Assembly (NCBI RefSeq): GCF_001571085.1
Contig: NZ_BCTC01000061.1
Coordinates: forward strand, 1-38,870
Direction: 5' to 3'
DNA: 38,870 nucleotides
Source of the DNA: Azohydromonas lata NBRC 102462
GTDB lineage: Bacteria > Pseudomonadota > Gammaproteobacteria > Burkholderiales > Burkholderiaceae_C
Both the position numbers and the translations under genes were made by a program. The notes below the pieces were generated by a model. It was given only the letters and a program-made list of their open reading frames with translations, ran no database searches and was not told where the DNA came from. Below are positions 1-7,302 of this stretch, piece after piece (positions within the stretch are counted from its first letter, which is position 1; each line of letters begins with the position of its first letter).

Positions 1-34
1 CGGCCTGTTCCTCAACGTGCTGGGCAAGTTCTGA
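1..34 (+). CDS. C-terminal tail of an upstream gene (partial)
   Basis: Ten sense codons and a TGA stop (32-34) are open from the window edge and read GLFLNVLGKF. The hydrophobic tail would fit the end of a membrane protein, but ten residues do not identify a family. The next gene starts 186 nt downstream. Confidence 0.4.
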   Translation, partial: GLFLNVLGKF

Positions 35-181
35 GGACGCTGGCCAAGGGCGGTGGCGCCAGCCGCCGCCCTGAAGCCTAAAGGCCAGACGCTGCAAGTG
101 GGCATTACGCCGCGCCTGCGCGCTTGCCGTGAGGGCCACGGGGCCAAGGCGCATGAATCCATCGGTTACGCTTTTCTTCCG

Positions 182-198
182 GGCTCAAGTCCTGAGCC
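182..198 (+). repeat. Stem-loop in the leader of the small secreted protein gene
   Basis: A perfect 6-bp stem (GGCTCA / TGAGCC) encloses a 5-nt loop, AGTCC. It ends 22 nt before the ATG at 221. It could affect mRNA stability or translation of the small gene, or mark the end of the upstream transcript, but no T-tract follows it. A 6-bp stem can arise by chance in GC-rich DNA. Confidence 0.35.
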
Positions 199-220
199 AT
201 GCTGTTCCATCGGAGTGTTC

Positions 221-454
221 ATGAAGCGAATCATTGCCCTGGCCGCCGCCGCTTTGCTTGGCGTCAGTGCCCAGGCCGCCACCAGCCACCACGGCGCCCA
301 CGGCGCTGCCCTGTCGGCCAAGAGCGCCAAGACCGCCAAGGCCCAAAAGGCCGCCCACGCGCACAAGAGCGGCAAGGCCGTCATGGCCCACAAGCACGGT
401 GCGCAAAAGCACCTGGCCAAGACCCAGCGCAAGGGCGCTCACAAGCACGCCTGA
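221..454 (+). CDS. Small secreted Lys/His/Ala-rich protein
   Basis: A 77-residue protein of unknown function. Residues 1-19 form a clear Sec signal peptide (MKR, then an Ala/Leu core, with likely cleavage after SAQA). The mature part is almost only Ala, Lys, His, Gly, Ser and Gln, strongly basic, with recurring AHKH/AHAHK motifs and no Cys or aromatic residue. Many betaproteobacteria encode short basic periplasmic proteins of this type. Its composition suggests a disordered polycation that could bind metal through His or bind nucleic acid or polyanions; that is inference. I chose the ATG at 221 because it begins the signal peptide and has GGAG nearby (212-215). The longer frame from 53 has no such support. 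Confidence 0.75.
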   Translation: MKRIIALAAAALLGVSAQAATSHHGAHGAALSAKSAKTAKAQKAAHAHKSGKAVMAHKHGAQKHLAKTQRKGAHKHA

Positions 455-788
455 CGTCCAGGCCGCGCCGCGGGCCCTGCCTGCGGCGCCTTGTACGGCG
501 GCCCGCTGAAGGTGGCCGCCTTGCCCGCGCCGGTTCTTGGGCGGTCGCTGCCCGCTGCCACGGCGCGCACCTTCGCTCCTATAGGGATATAGGGATGCTC
601 ATGCCGGCCAGAGGGCGCACAGCCCGGCCGTGGCGGCGCAGGCGGGCATGATCGGCCCTTTGGCCGCCATCGCCCTGGGCGTACTGCTTCCGGGCAAGCC
701 CTTTTCCATGTGTTCCATGGGGCGGGTGGCCGGTACGGCGCGGATGCCGCTGGTCATCGCGCCGCTGGACAAGCGGAGGTAAGGGCAC
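455..788 (+). other. Intergenic stretch without a convincing gene
   Basis: About 330 nt between the small basic protein and the SDR gene. It contains an 8-bp tandem direct repeat (ATAGGGAT twice, 581-596). A 44-codon open frame (648-782) with a hydrophobic start ends 6 nt before the SDR start; I could not support it as a gene. No clear terminator or sigma-70 promoter stands out. Confidence 0.4.
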
Positions 789-1574
789 ATGGATCTGGGA
801 ATTCAAGGCCGCTGGGCACTGGTGTGCGCGGCCAGCAAGGGTTTGGGCAAGGGCTGCGCGCGCGCGCTGGTGCAGGAGGGCGTGAACGTCGTCATCACTG
901 CACGCGGCGAGGAGGCGCTGCAGCGCACCGCCGAGGAGCTGCGCGCCCTGGCGCCGCCGGGCGTGCAGGTGCTGGCCGTGGCCGGCGACATCGCCACGGC
1001 CGAGGGCCGCGCCGCCGCGCTGGCGGCCTGCCCGCAGGTGGACATCCTGGTGAACAACGCCGGCGGGCCGCCGCCGGGCGATTTCCGCGACTGGGACCGC
1101 GAGGCCTGGATACGCGCGCTGGACGCCAACATGCTCACGCCCATCGAGCTGATGAAGGCGGTGGTGGACCCGATGATGGCGCGCGGCTGGGGCCGCGTGG
1201 TCAACATCACGTCCGCGGCGGTGAAGGCGCCCATAGACATCCTGGGCCTGTCCAATGGCGCGCGCAGCGGGCTCACCGGCTTCGTCGCGGGCCTGTCGCG
1301 CAAGACGGTGGCGCGCGGCGTGACCATCAACAACCTGCTGCCCGGGCCCTTCGACACCGACCGCATCCGGCAGACCCTGCAGGGTGCCGCCGCCAAGAGC
1401 GGCCGCCCGGTGGAGGAGATTGCCGAGGAGCGCCGCACGCAGAACCCGGCCGGGCGCTTCGGCACGGCCGACGAGTTCGGCGCCGCCTGCGCCTTCCTGT
1501 GCAGCGTGCACGCGGGCTTTATTACCGGGCAGAACCTGCTCATGGATGGCGGGGCGTATCCGGGCACGTTCTGA
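789..1574 (+). CDS. SDR-family oxidoreductase with atypical active site
   Basis: A 261-aa Rossmann-fold protein of normal short-chain dehydrogenase length. The cofactor loop reads CAASKGLGKG (residues 13-22), a variant of TGxxxGxG, and VNNAGG (88-93) matches the SDR NNAG motif. The catalytic Ser is present (S142 in NITSAA), but where the family has Tyr-x-x-x-Lys this protein has Ser155-N-G-A-Arg159. It therefore resembles the ketoacyl-ACP-reductase-like SDR subgroup lacking the standard catalytic tetrad. It may be a reductase with altered chemistry or a binding protein. The PGPFDTDR stretch (185-192) is usual in substrate-binding loops. GGAGG at 775-779 supports the ATG at 789. It stands alone, with over 300 nt of non-coding DNA on each side. 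Confidence 0.9.
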   Translation: MDLGIQGRWALVCAASKGLGKGCARALVQEGVNVVITARGEEALQRTAEELRALAPPGVQVLAVAGDIATAEGRAAALAACPQVDILVNNAGGPPPGDFRDWDREAWIRALDANMLTPIELMKAVVDPMMARGWGRVVNITSAAVKAPIDILGLSNGARSGLTGFVAGLSRKTVARGVTINNLLPGPFDTDRIRQTLQGAAAKSGRPVEEIAEERRTQNPAGRFGTADEFGAACAFLCSVHAGFITGQNLLMDGGAYPGTF

Positions 1575-1892
1575 GCACGGACGTTGCGGGCGGAAACCTT
1601 GCGGGCGGGAGCCGTCTGAAGCCGGTTTCCTTGGCTTTGACGGCCGCAGCGCGTCCTTGGCGTGAACTCTGGCGCCTTTCCCGGCGCGCTCTTGTTGCGC
1701 GGCAAGCTGCTTGAAATTACCGACGTTTACACTCGCCGCGCCCTGAGGTGACCGGAGGCTGGTCCGGCCCTCGCGATCTCGCGTGGCCGGGGTTGGCCTG
1801 ATGCGCCGGCCGCTTCATTTCCACCATTGGTTTCCTGTTCGTGCTGTCGCCCGCTGGCCGGGCCGGCGGTGCCGCCGCGGTTTTCGGCTTCC
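1575..1892 (+). other. Intergenic region upstream of the secretion operon
   Basis: About 320 nt without a supportable gene. A spaced inverted repeat (GGAAACC at 1592-1598, GGTTTCC at 1624-1630) lies just after the SDR stop and could be part of its 3' end. A less GC-rich patch at 1709-1733 contains a TACACT hexamer that could be a -10 box for the downstream operon, but no good -35 lies 17 nt upstream. The promoter is therefore only suggested. Confidence 0.35.
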
Positions 1893-3119
1893 ATGCGCCT
1901 GCTGTTCATTCACCAGAATTTCCCCGGCCAGTTCAAGCTGTTGAGCGCCGCGCTGGCCGCGCGCAGCGATTGCGAGGTCGTGGCCCTGGGCTCGGCCGAG
2001 CGCGTGCGCGGCCGCACCTATGCGCGTGGCGTGAAGGTGCTGGGCTACCCCGACCGCGCCCCCGGCCCCGAGGACGGCCGCCACACCCACCATTACCTGC
2101 GCGAGCACGAGCGCGCCGTGCGCCGCGGGCAGGACGTGGCCCGCGCGCTGTTGGAGCTGCATCGCAAGGGCTTCACGCCGGACGTGGTGGTGGCCCACCC
2201 CGGCTGGGGCGAGAGCCTGTTCGTCAAGGACGTGTTCCCGCGCGCGCGGCTCATCAACCTGTTCGAGTTCTTCTATGCCGGCAACGGCGCCGACGTGGGC
2301 TTCGACGCGGAGTTCCCGGTCAACGAGGACGACAGGCTGCGCCTGCGCATCAAGAACAACACCCAGCTCCAGGCGCTGGCCTACTGCGACCAGGGCCTGA
2401 GCCCGACGCAGTGGCAGCGCTCGCGCTTTCCCGAGCGCTTTCATCCGCTCATCGAGGTGCTGCACGAGGGGCTGGACCTGACCCACCTGCGCCCAAACCC
2501 CGACGCGCGCTTCACGCTGCCCAATGGCCGCGTGCTCAGCCGCGGCGACCGGGTGCTGACCTACGTGGCGCGCAACCTGGAGCCGTACCGGGGCTTCCAC
2601 GTCTTCATGCGCGCCTTGCCGCAGCTGCTGGCGCGCGAGCCTGATCTGCAGGTGGTGGTGGCCGGCGCCACGGGCGTGAGCTACGGCTCGGCGCCGCCCA
2701 AGCCGCACGCCACGCACCTGGACTGGCTCGTGGCCGAAGGCGGCCGGCCCGACCCCGAGCGCGTGCACTTCACCGGGCCGCTGCCCTATGGCGAGTACGT
2801 GAAGCTGCTGCAGGTCTCCAGCGTGCACTGCTACCTCACGTACCCCTTCGTGCTGTCGTGGTCCATGCTCGAAGCCATGGCCTGCGGCTGCGCGGTGCTG
2901 GGCTCGGCCACGCCGCCGGTGCAGGAGTTCATCGAGGACGGCGTCAATGGCCGGCTCTTCGACTTCTTCGACCAGGCCGCGCTGCGCGACGGCGTGAGCC
3001 GCCTGCTGCGCGAAGACACCCGCGCGCTGCGCGAGCGCGCCCGCGCCACCGTGGCCGAGCGCATCGATTTCCACCGCCACGTGCTGCCGCGAGCCCTGCA
3101 GCTGCTGGGCCTGACCTGA
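1893..3119 (+). CDS. Glycosyltransferase, GT4 type
   Basis: A 408-aa GT-B-fold glycosyltransferase. It opens with MRLLFIHQNFPGQF, the first beta strand and glycine loop typical of GT4 enzymes. The C-terminal donor domain begins near residue 210 (VLTYVARNLEPYRGF) and carries the SWSMLEAMACGCAVLGS / EFIEDGVNG block near residues 325-355, which in this family binds the nucleotide-sugar. No signal peptide or membrane helix is seen, so it should act in the cytoplasm. I took the ATG at 1893 because the core fold starts there; the upstream 22 in-frame codons are not conserved-looking. No clear Shine-Dalgarno is visible. Its stop is 10 nt before the ABC exporter start, so it very likely belongs to the secretion operon. 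Sugar donor and acceptor are unknown. Confidence 0.88.
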   Translation: MRLLFIHQNFPGQFKLLSAALAARSDCEVVALGSAERVRGRTYARGVKVLGYPDRAPGPEDGRHTHHYLREHERAVRRGQDVARALLELHRKGFTPDVVVAHPGWGESLFVKDVFPRARLINLFEFFYAGNGADVGFDAEFPVNEDDRLRLRIKNNTQLQALAYCDQGLSPTQWQRSRFPERFHPLIEVLHEGLDLTHLRPNPDARFTLPNGRVLSRGDRVLTYVARNLEPYRGFHVFMRALPQLLAREPDLQVVVAGATGVSYGSAPPKPHATHLDWLVAEGGRPDPERVHFTGPLPYGEYVKLLQVSSVHCYLTYPFVLSWSMLEAMACGCAVLGSATPPVQEFIEDGVNGRLFDFFDQAALRDGVSRLLREDTRALRERARATVAERIDFHRHVLPRALQLLGLT

Positions 3120-3129
3120 GCCACTTTCC

Positions 3130-5010
3130 ATGACCCGACCCGCGACCACCCCTTCGCCCTCCGCGGCCGCCGCAGCTTCCACCGGCGAGATCGCGCAGGT
3201 GCTGCGCGGCCTGCGCGCCAGCATGCTGGCCACGGGCAGCTTCAGCTTCGTGCTCAGCGCGCTGCTGCTGGTGCCTTCCGTCTACATGATGCAGGTCTAC
3301 GACCGCGTGCTGGGCAGCCGCAACGAGATGACGCTGGCCATGCTCACGCTGCTGGCCGCGGGGCTCTACGCCGTCTACGCCGCGCTGGAGTACTTGCGCT
3401 CGGCCGTGCTGCAGCAGGTCAGCCACGCCATAGACAACAAGCTGTCCTCGCGCGTGTTCGAGGCCGCCTTCAGCGACGCCGCGCGCTCGCGCGGCGGCAA
3501 CCCCAGCCTGGCGATGAACGACCTCACCACGGTGCGGCAGTTCGTGGCCGGCACGGGGCTGATCCTGCTCTTCGACGGCCCCTTCGCGCTGGTGTTCATG
3601 GCCGCGGGCTTCATGATCGACCTGTGGCTGGGCATGTTCCTGGTGGGCTCGTGCATCGTGCTGCTGCTGCTGCTGTGGTGGAGCGAGAAGCGCACGCACG
3701 CCCCGCTGCAGGAGGCCAACAAGCTCAACGCCCGCGCCTCCGGCTACATGAACAACAGCTTCCGCAACGCGGAGGTGATCCAGGCCATGGGCATGCTGCC
3801 GGCCGTGCAGCGGCGCTGGCAGAAGATGGGCGACCAGGCGCTGGACCTGCAGGCCGAGACCAGCGCCGCGGCCGCGCGCATCACGGCCGTGACCAAGTTC
3901 GTGCGCATCTTTTCGCAGTCGCTGGCCCTGGGGCTGGGCGCGCTGCTGGTGCTCGAAGGCCGCATGACGGGCGGGATGATGATTGCCGCCTCCATCCTGC
4001 TGGGCCGCGCGCTGTCGCCGCTGGAGATGCTCATCGGCGCCTGGCGCCAGATCGTGGCCGCGCGCGACGCGCAGCAGCGCCTGGAGCAGTTGCTGGCCGT
4101 GTCGCCGCCACCCGCGCAGCGCATGACGCTGCCGGCGCCCGCGGGCAAGCTGACGGTGGAAAACGTCTCCGTGGCCGCGCCGGGCTCGCAACTGGCGCTG
4201 CTGCGGCAGGTGAGCTTCAGTGCCGAGCCGGGCGAGCTGCTGGCCATCATCGGCCCAAGCGGCGCGGGCAAGTCCACCGTGGCGCGCGTGCTGGTGGGCG
4301 TGTGGACGCCGCAGGCCGGCAAGGTGCGGCTGGACGGCGCGGACCTGGCCACCTGGCCGCGCGAGCAGCTCGCGCCGCACATCGGCTTCCTGCCGCAGGA
4401 CGTGGAGCTGTTCGAGGGCACGGTGGCCGAGAACATCGCCCGCCTGGCCGAGCCCGACAGCCAGGAGGTGGTGGCTGCCGCCCAGGCCGCGGGCATTCAC
4501 GACATGGTGCTGCGCCTGCCCCAGGGCTACGACACGCCGGTGGGCCCGGGCGGCGCGGCGCTCTCCGGCGGCCAGCGCCAGCGCGTGGGCCTGGCGCGCG
4601 CGCTGTACGGCAAGCCGCAACTGCTGATCCTGGACGAGCCTAACGCCAACCTCGACGACGTGGGCGAGAACGCGCTGGCCGCGGCGCTGGCCGGCTGCAA
4701 GGCCCGCGGCGCCACGGTGGTGGTGGTGTCGCACCGCACCACGCTGCTGCGGCTGACCGACAAGATCCTGCTGATGCGCGACGGCCAGGTCGCCGCCTTC
4801 GGCCCGCGCGACAAGGTGCTGCAGGCGCTCAACGCGCAGCAGCCGCAGGGCGGGGGAGCTGTGCAGGCGCCGCCGCAGGGCGCGGCGCCGGCCGCCCCGG
4901 TGGCCCCGCAGGGCGCGCCGTCGAGCTTCGTTGTCGTACAGGGCGCGCAGGGTGCGGCCGTTGTCCCGGCCCCCGTGGCCGCCGGCCCGCGCCTGGGCTC
5001 TCCCGTTTGA
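3130..5010 (+). CDS. Type I secretion ABC permease/ATPase, PrtD type
   Basis: A 626-aa inner-membrane exporter with a fused transmembrane domain and ATPase, as in the PrtD/HasD family. The membrane domain spans about residues 35-310 (for example SFSFVLSALLLVPSVYMMQVYDR, with the family's MQVYDRVL motif). The ATPase has Walker A GPSGAGKST (375-383), signature LSGGQRQR (478-485) and Walker B LLILDEPNANLD (498-509); the EPNANLD form is typical of RTX exporters. There is no N-terminal C39 or C39-like domain. The C-terminal 60 residues are a Pro/Ala/Gln-rich extension that makes it longer than the usual roughly 580 aa. Likely cargos are the two RTX proteins encoded downstream on the opposite strand. 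The HlyD partner starts 13 nt after its stop. Confidence 0.94.
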   Translation: MTRPATTPSPSAAAAASTGEIAQVLRGLRASMLATGSFSFVLSALLLVPSVYMMQVYDRVLGSRNEMTLAMLTLLAAGLYAVYAALEYLRSAVLQQVSHAIDNKLSSRVFEAAFSDAARSRGGNPSLAMNDLTTVRQFVAGTGLILLFDGPFALVFMAAGFMIDLWLGMFLVGSCIVLLLLLWWSEKRTHAPLQEANKLNARASGYMNNSFRNAEVIQAMGMLPAVQRRWQKMGDQALDLQAETSAAAARITAVTKFVRIFSQSLALGLGALLVLEGRMTGGMMIAASILLGRALSPLEMLIGAWRQIVAARDAQQRLEQLLAVSPPPAQRMTLPAPAGKLTVENVSVAAPGSQLALLRQVSFSAEPGELLAIIGPSGAGKSTVARVLVGVWTPQAGKVRLDGADLATWPREQLAPHIGFLPQDVELFEGTVAENIARLAEPDSQEVVAAAQAAGIHDMVLRLPQGYDTPVGPGGAALSGGQRQRVGLARALYGKPQLLILDEPNANLDDVGENALAAALAGCKARGATVVVVSHRTTLLRLTDKILLMRDGQVAAFGPRDKVLQALNAQQPQGGGAVQAPPQGAAPAAPVAPQGAPSSFVVVQGAQGAAVVPAPVAAGPRLGSPV

Positions 5011-5023
5011 AGGCAGTCCCCAG

Positions 5024-6349
5024 ATGCTGAACCGATTCATTGACGCGCTGTCGCGCGATCCGCAATCGCGCCGCGACGGCAATCCCTGGCCGGCGATCCG
5101 CCTGGGCCTGGGCGTGGGCGTGCTGGGCTTTGGCGGCTTCCTGGCCTGGGCGGCGCTGGCGCCGCTGGACCAGGCGGTGCCGGGCATGGGCATGGTGGCC
5201 GTGGCCGACCAGCGCAAGGTGGTGCAGCACGTCAGCGGCGGGCGCATCGACTCGCTGCACGTGGCCGAGGGCGACAACGTGCAGGCCGGGCAACTGCTGC
5301 TCAAGCTGGACGTGCGCCAGATCCAGGCCGAGCTGGACGCCGCGCAGGCGCAGCAGGCGCTGGCGCGCGCGGCGCTGGGCCGGCTCGAAGCCGCCGCCGG
5401 CGGGCGCGACCGGCTGCCCGCCTCGGCGCTGCCTGCGGACGCCCGTTTCCAGGCCATAGGCGTGGCGCAGCAGTCGCTGCTGCAGGCGCAGCAGGGTGCG
5501 CGCCATGCCGAGCTGCAGCAGTTGCAGGCCAGCAAGGCGCAGCTCGAAGCCGAGCTGGAGGGCCACCGCCGCCTGGCCGCGGGCTACCGCGACCAGCTCG
5601 CCATCCTGCAGCAGCAGCGCGACGCGCTGGTGGAGCTGGTGGCGGAGGGCAACTATCCCAAGCTGCGGCTGCTGGACCTGGACCGCTCCATCTCCGAGCT
5701 CAAGACCAACATCGCGCACAGCGAGTCCGACGCGCTGCGCACGCAGCGCGGCATCGAGGAGTCAGCGGCCGCGCTGTCGCGGCGCCAGCGCGAGCAGGTG
5801 CGCGACCTCGAAACCGAGCGTGCCACGCTGGTGCACGACGAAGCCGCGCTGCAGGCGCGCGTGGTGTCGCTCACCACGGGGCTGCAGCAGGCCGAGCTGC
5901 GCGCGCCCGTGGCGGGCCAGGTGGTTGGGCTGGCGGTGCACACCGTGGGCGGCGTGGTGGCGCCGGGCGAGCGGCTGCTGGAGATCGTGCCGCAGGACAA
6001 CGCGCTGCTGGTGGAAGCCAAGCTGCCGGTGAACATGGCCAACAAGCTCAAGGTGGGCCAGTCGGCGCAACTGCATTTCTCCAGCAGCGACCGGGTGAGG
6101 TTGCCCGACCTCAACGGCGAGCTGCTCACCGTGTCGGCCGACAAGCTGGAGGACCAGCGGTCGGGCACGCCCTACCTGCTGGCGCGCATCACCATCCCCG
6201 ACGGCGAACGCGCCAAGCTGCCCACCGTGAACTCCCCGCTGCGCGCCGGCATGCCCGTGGACGTGCTCGTGCGCGTGGGCGAGCGCAGCTTCCTGGACTA
6301 CGTGCTGGAGCCGCTGCGGGCGCGCTGGCGGCAGTCGCTCACGGAGTGA
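5024..6349 (+). CDS. Type I secretion membrane fusion protein, HlyD/PrtE family
   Basis: A 441-aa periplasmic adaptor that should link the ABC exporter to an outer-membrane TolC-like channel. A short cytoplasmic N-terminus is followed by one membrane anchor (about residues 25-48, LGLGVGVLGFGGFLAWAAL). Next come a lipoyl-like half (VVQHVSGGRIDSLHVAEGD), a long Gln/Ala/Leu coiled coil (about 95-290), the second lipoyl half (ELRAPVAGQVVGLAVHTVGG) and a C-terminal beta-barrel region ending LDYVLEPLRARWRQSLTE. The LEPL near the end is common in PrtE-type proteins. The ATG at 5024 gives the normal family length. No TolC gene follows; a strong terminator closes the operon about 70 nt after the stop, so the outer-membrane component must be encoded elsewhere. 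Confidence 0.94.
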   Translation: MLNRFIDALSRDPQSRRDGNPWPAIRLGLGVGVLGFGGFLAWAALAPLDQAVPGMGMVAVADQRKVVQHVSGGRIDSLHVAEGDNVQAGQLLLKLDVRQIQAELDAAQAQQALARAALGRLEAAAGGRDRLPASALPADARFQAIGVAQQSLLQAQQGARHAELQQLQASKAQLEAELEGHRRLAAGYRDQLAILQQQRDALVELVAEGNYPKLRLLDLDRSISELKTNIAHSESDALRTQRGIEESAAALSRRQREQVRDLETERATLVHDEAALQARVVSLTTGLQQAELRAPVAGQVVGLAVHTVGGVVAPGERLLEIVPQDNALLVEAKLPVNMANKLKVGQSAQLHFSSSDRVRLPDLNGELLTVSADKLEDQRSGTPYLLARITIPDGERAKLPTVNSPLRAGMPVDVLVRVGERSFLDYVLEPLRARWRQSLTE

Positions 6350-6421
6350 GCGCGGCGGCACGCGAAGCGTGCCGGGCAGGTGTCGGGAAATCGGAAAGCT
6401 GTTTCCTGATTGATTTTGAAG

Positions 6422-6458
6422 AATCCCTCATGAGTATTTCATGGGGGATTTTGTTTTT
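6422..6458 (+). terminator. Rho-independent terminator of the secretion operon
   Basis: A 12-bp stem (6422-6433 with 6439-6450, one G-T wobble) encloses a 5-nt loop and runs into TTGTTTTT. It lies 72 nt after the HlyD stop. It sits in a notably AT-rich stretch (about 6400-6660) that separates the secretion operon from the alpha/beta hydrolase and probably also holds the hydrolase promoter. No further gene is visible in 6350-6648. Confidence 0.88.
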
Positions 6459-6648
6459 GGGGCTTGTATTTAAATAAGTTTTTGCGGTGGTGGGCGGGAC
6501 GCAATAGGGAGGCCGCAAATGAAAGGCGTCACCGGGTTGGTCGCTTCGTTGCTTTACGGCATAGGCATGCGTCCGCCTAAAAATGCGAGAGCTTTTGTGT
6601 GGCTAATAATTCAAGAAAACCTGCCGTTATAGGCTCCGAGGAATTTCA

Positions 6649-7257
6649 ATGAAAAATCCTGAAAAAATAATATTCCTCCCCGGCGCCACCGGCCGGGCCG
6701 ATTTCTGGCACCCCATGTCCGACCAATTGACCCATCCTGCGCAAAGGCGGTTGCTCGGTTGGCCCGGCTTCGGCGGCGAGCCCGCGCGCTCGGACGTGCA
6801 GGGTTTCGACGGCCTGGTGGACCTGGTGCTGGCGGAAATCGACCGCCCCTGCGCCCTGGTGGCGCAGTCCATGGGCGGCGCGGTGGCGCTGCGCGCCGCG
6901 CTGGCACGGCCGGCGCTGGTGACGCACCTGGTGCTGTGCGTGACCTCCGGCGGCGTGGACATGTCCGGCGTCGGCGCGCAGGACTGGCGCCCGGACTTCT
7001 TCGCCGCCAACCCATCGCTGCCGCGCTGGTTCGAAAGCTATGCCGAAGACCTGGCGCCGCGCCTGGGCGCGGTCACGGCCCCGGCGCTGCTGCTGTGGGG
7101 CGACGACGACCCCATCAGCCCCGTGGCCGTGGGCCAGCGGCTGCAGGGCCTGCTGCCCAACGCGCGGCTGCACGTGTATCCCGGCGGCGGGCACGACCTG
7201 GCGCACCGGCACGCGCAGGCGCTGGCGCCGCTGGTGGACGCGCACCTGCGCGGCTGA
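6649..7257 (+). CDS. Small alpha/beta-fold hydrolase
   Basis: A 202-aa serine hydrolase with no signal peptide, so probably cytoplasmic. The nucleophile elbow is AQSMGG with Ser74. The acid is in WGDDDPIS (Asp152-154) and the His in GGGHDLAH (His182), together a complete triad. FLPGATG (9-15) supplies the oxyanion-loop region. At 202 aa it is shorter than the usual 250-280, so the cap domain over the active site is minimal. The substrate cannot be read from sequence. GAGG at 6636-6639 and a low-GC start support the ATG. It is cut off from the secretion operon by a terminator and is convergent with the protease gene 45 nt away. Confidence 0.85.
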   Translation: MKNPEKIIFLPGATGRADFWHPMSDQLTHPAQRRLLGWPGFGGEPARSDVQGFDGLVDLVLAEIDRPCALVAQSMGGAVALRAALARPALVTHLVLCVTSGGVDMSGVGAQDWRPDFFAANPSLPRWFESYAEDLAPRLGAVTAPALLLWGDDDPISPVAVGQRLQGLLPNARLHVYPGGGHDLAHRHAQALAPLVDAHLRG

Positions 7258-7302
7258 GCGGCGCGCTCGCGCGACGGGCTCAGGCCCGGCGCGGTTGCGG
7301 CA

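Noticed and set aside
648-782. A 44-codon frame (MIGPLAAIALGVLLPG...) ending 6 nt before the SDR gene
   Set aside because: No ribosome site, no recognisable family, and an equally long frame exists on the opposite strand, so coding is not supported.
2944-5535. An 863-codon - strand frame opposite the glycosyltransferase and exporter
   Set aside because: Antisense of genes with clear Walker and glycosyltransferase motifs; its translation is His/Arg/Gly-rich with no recognisable fold.
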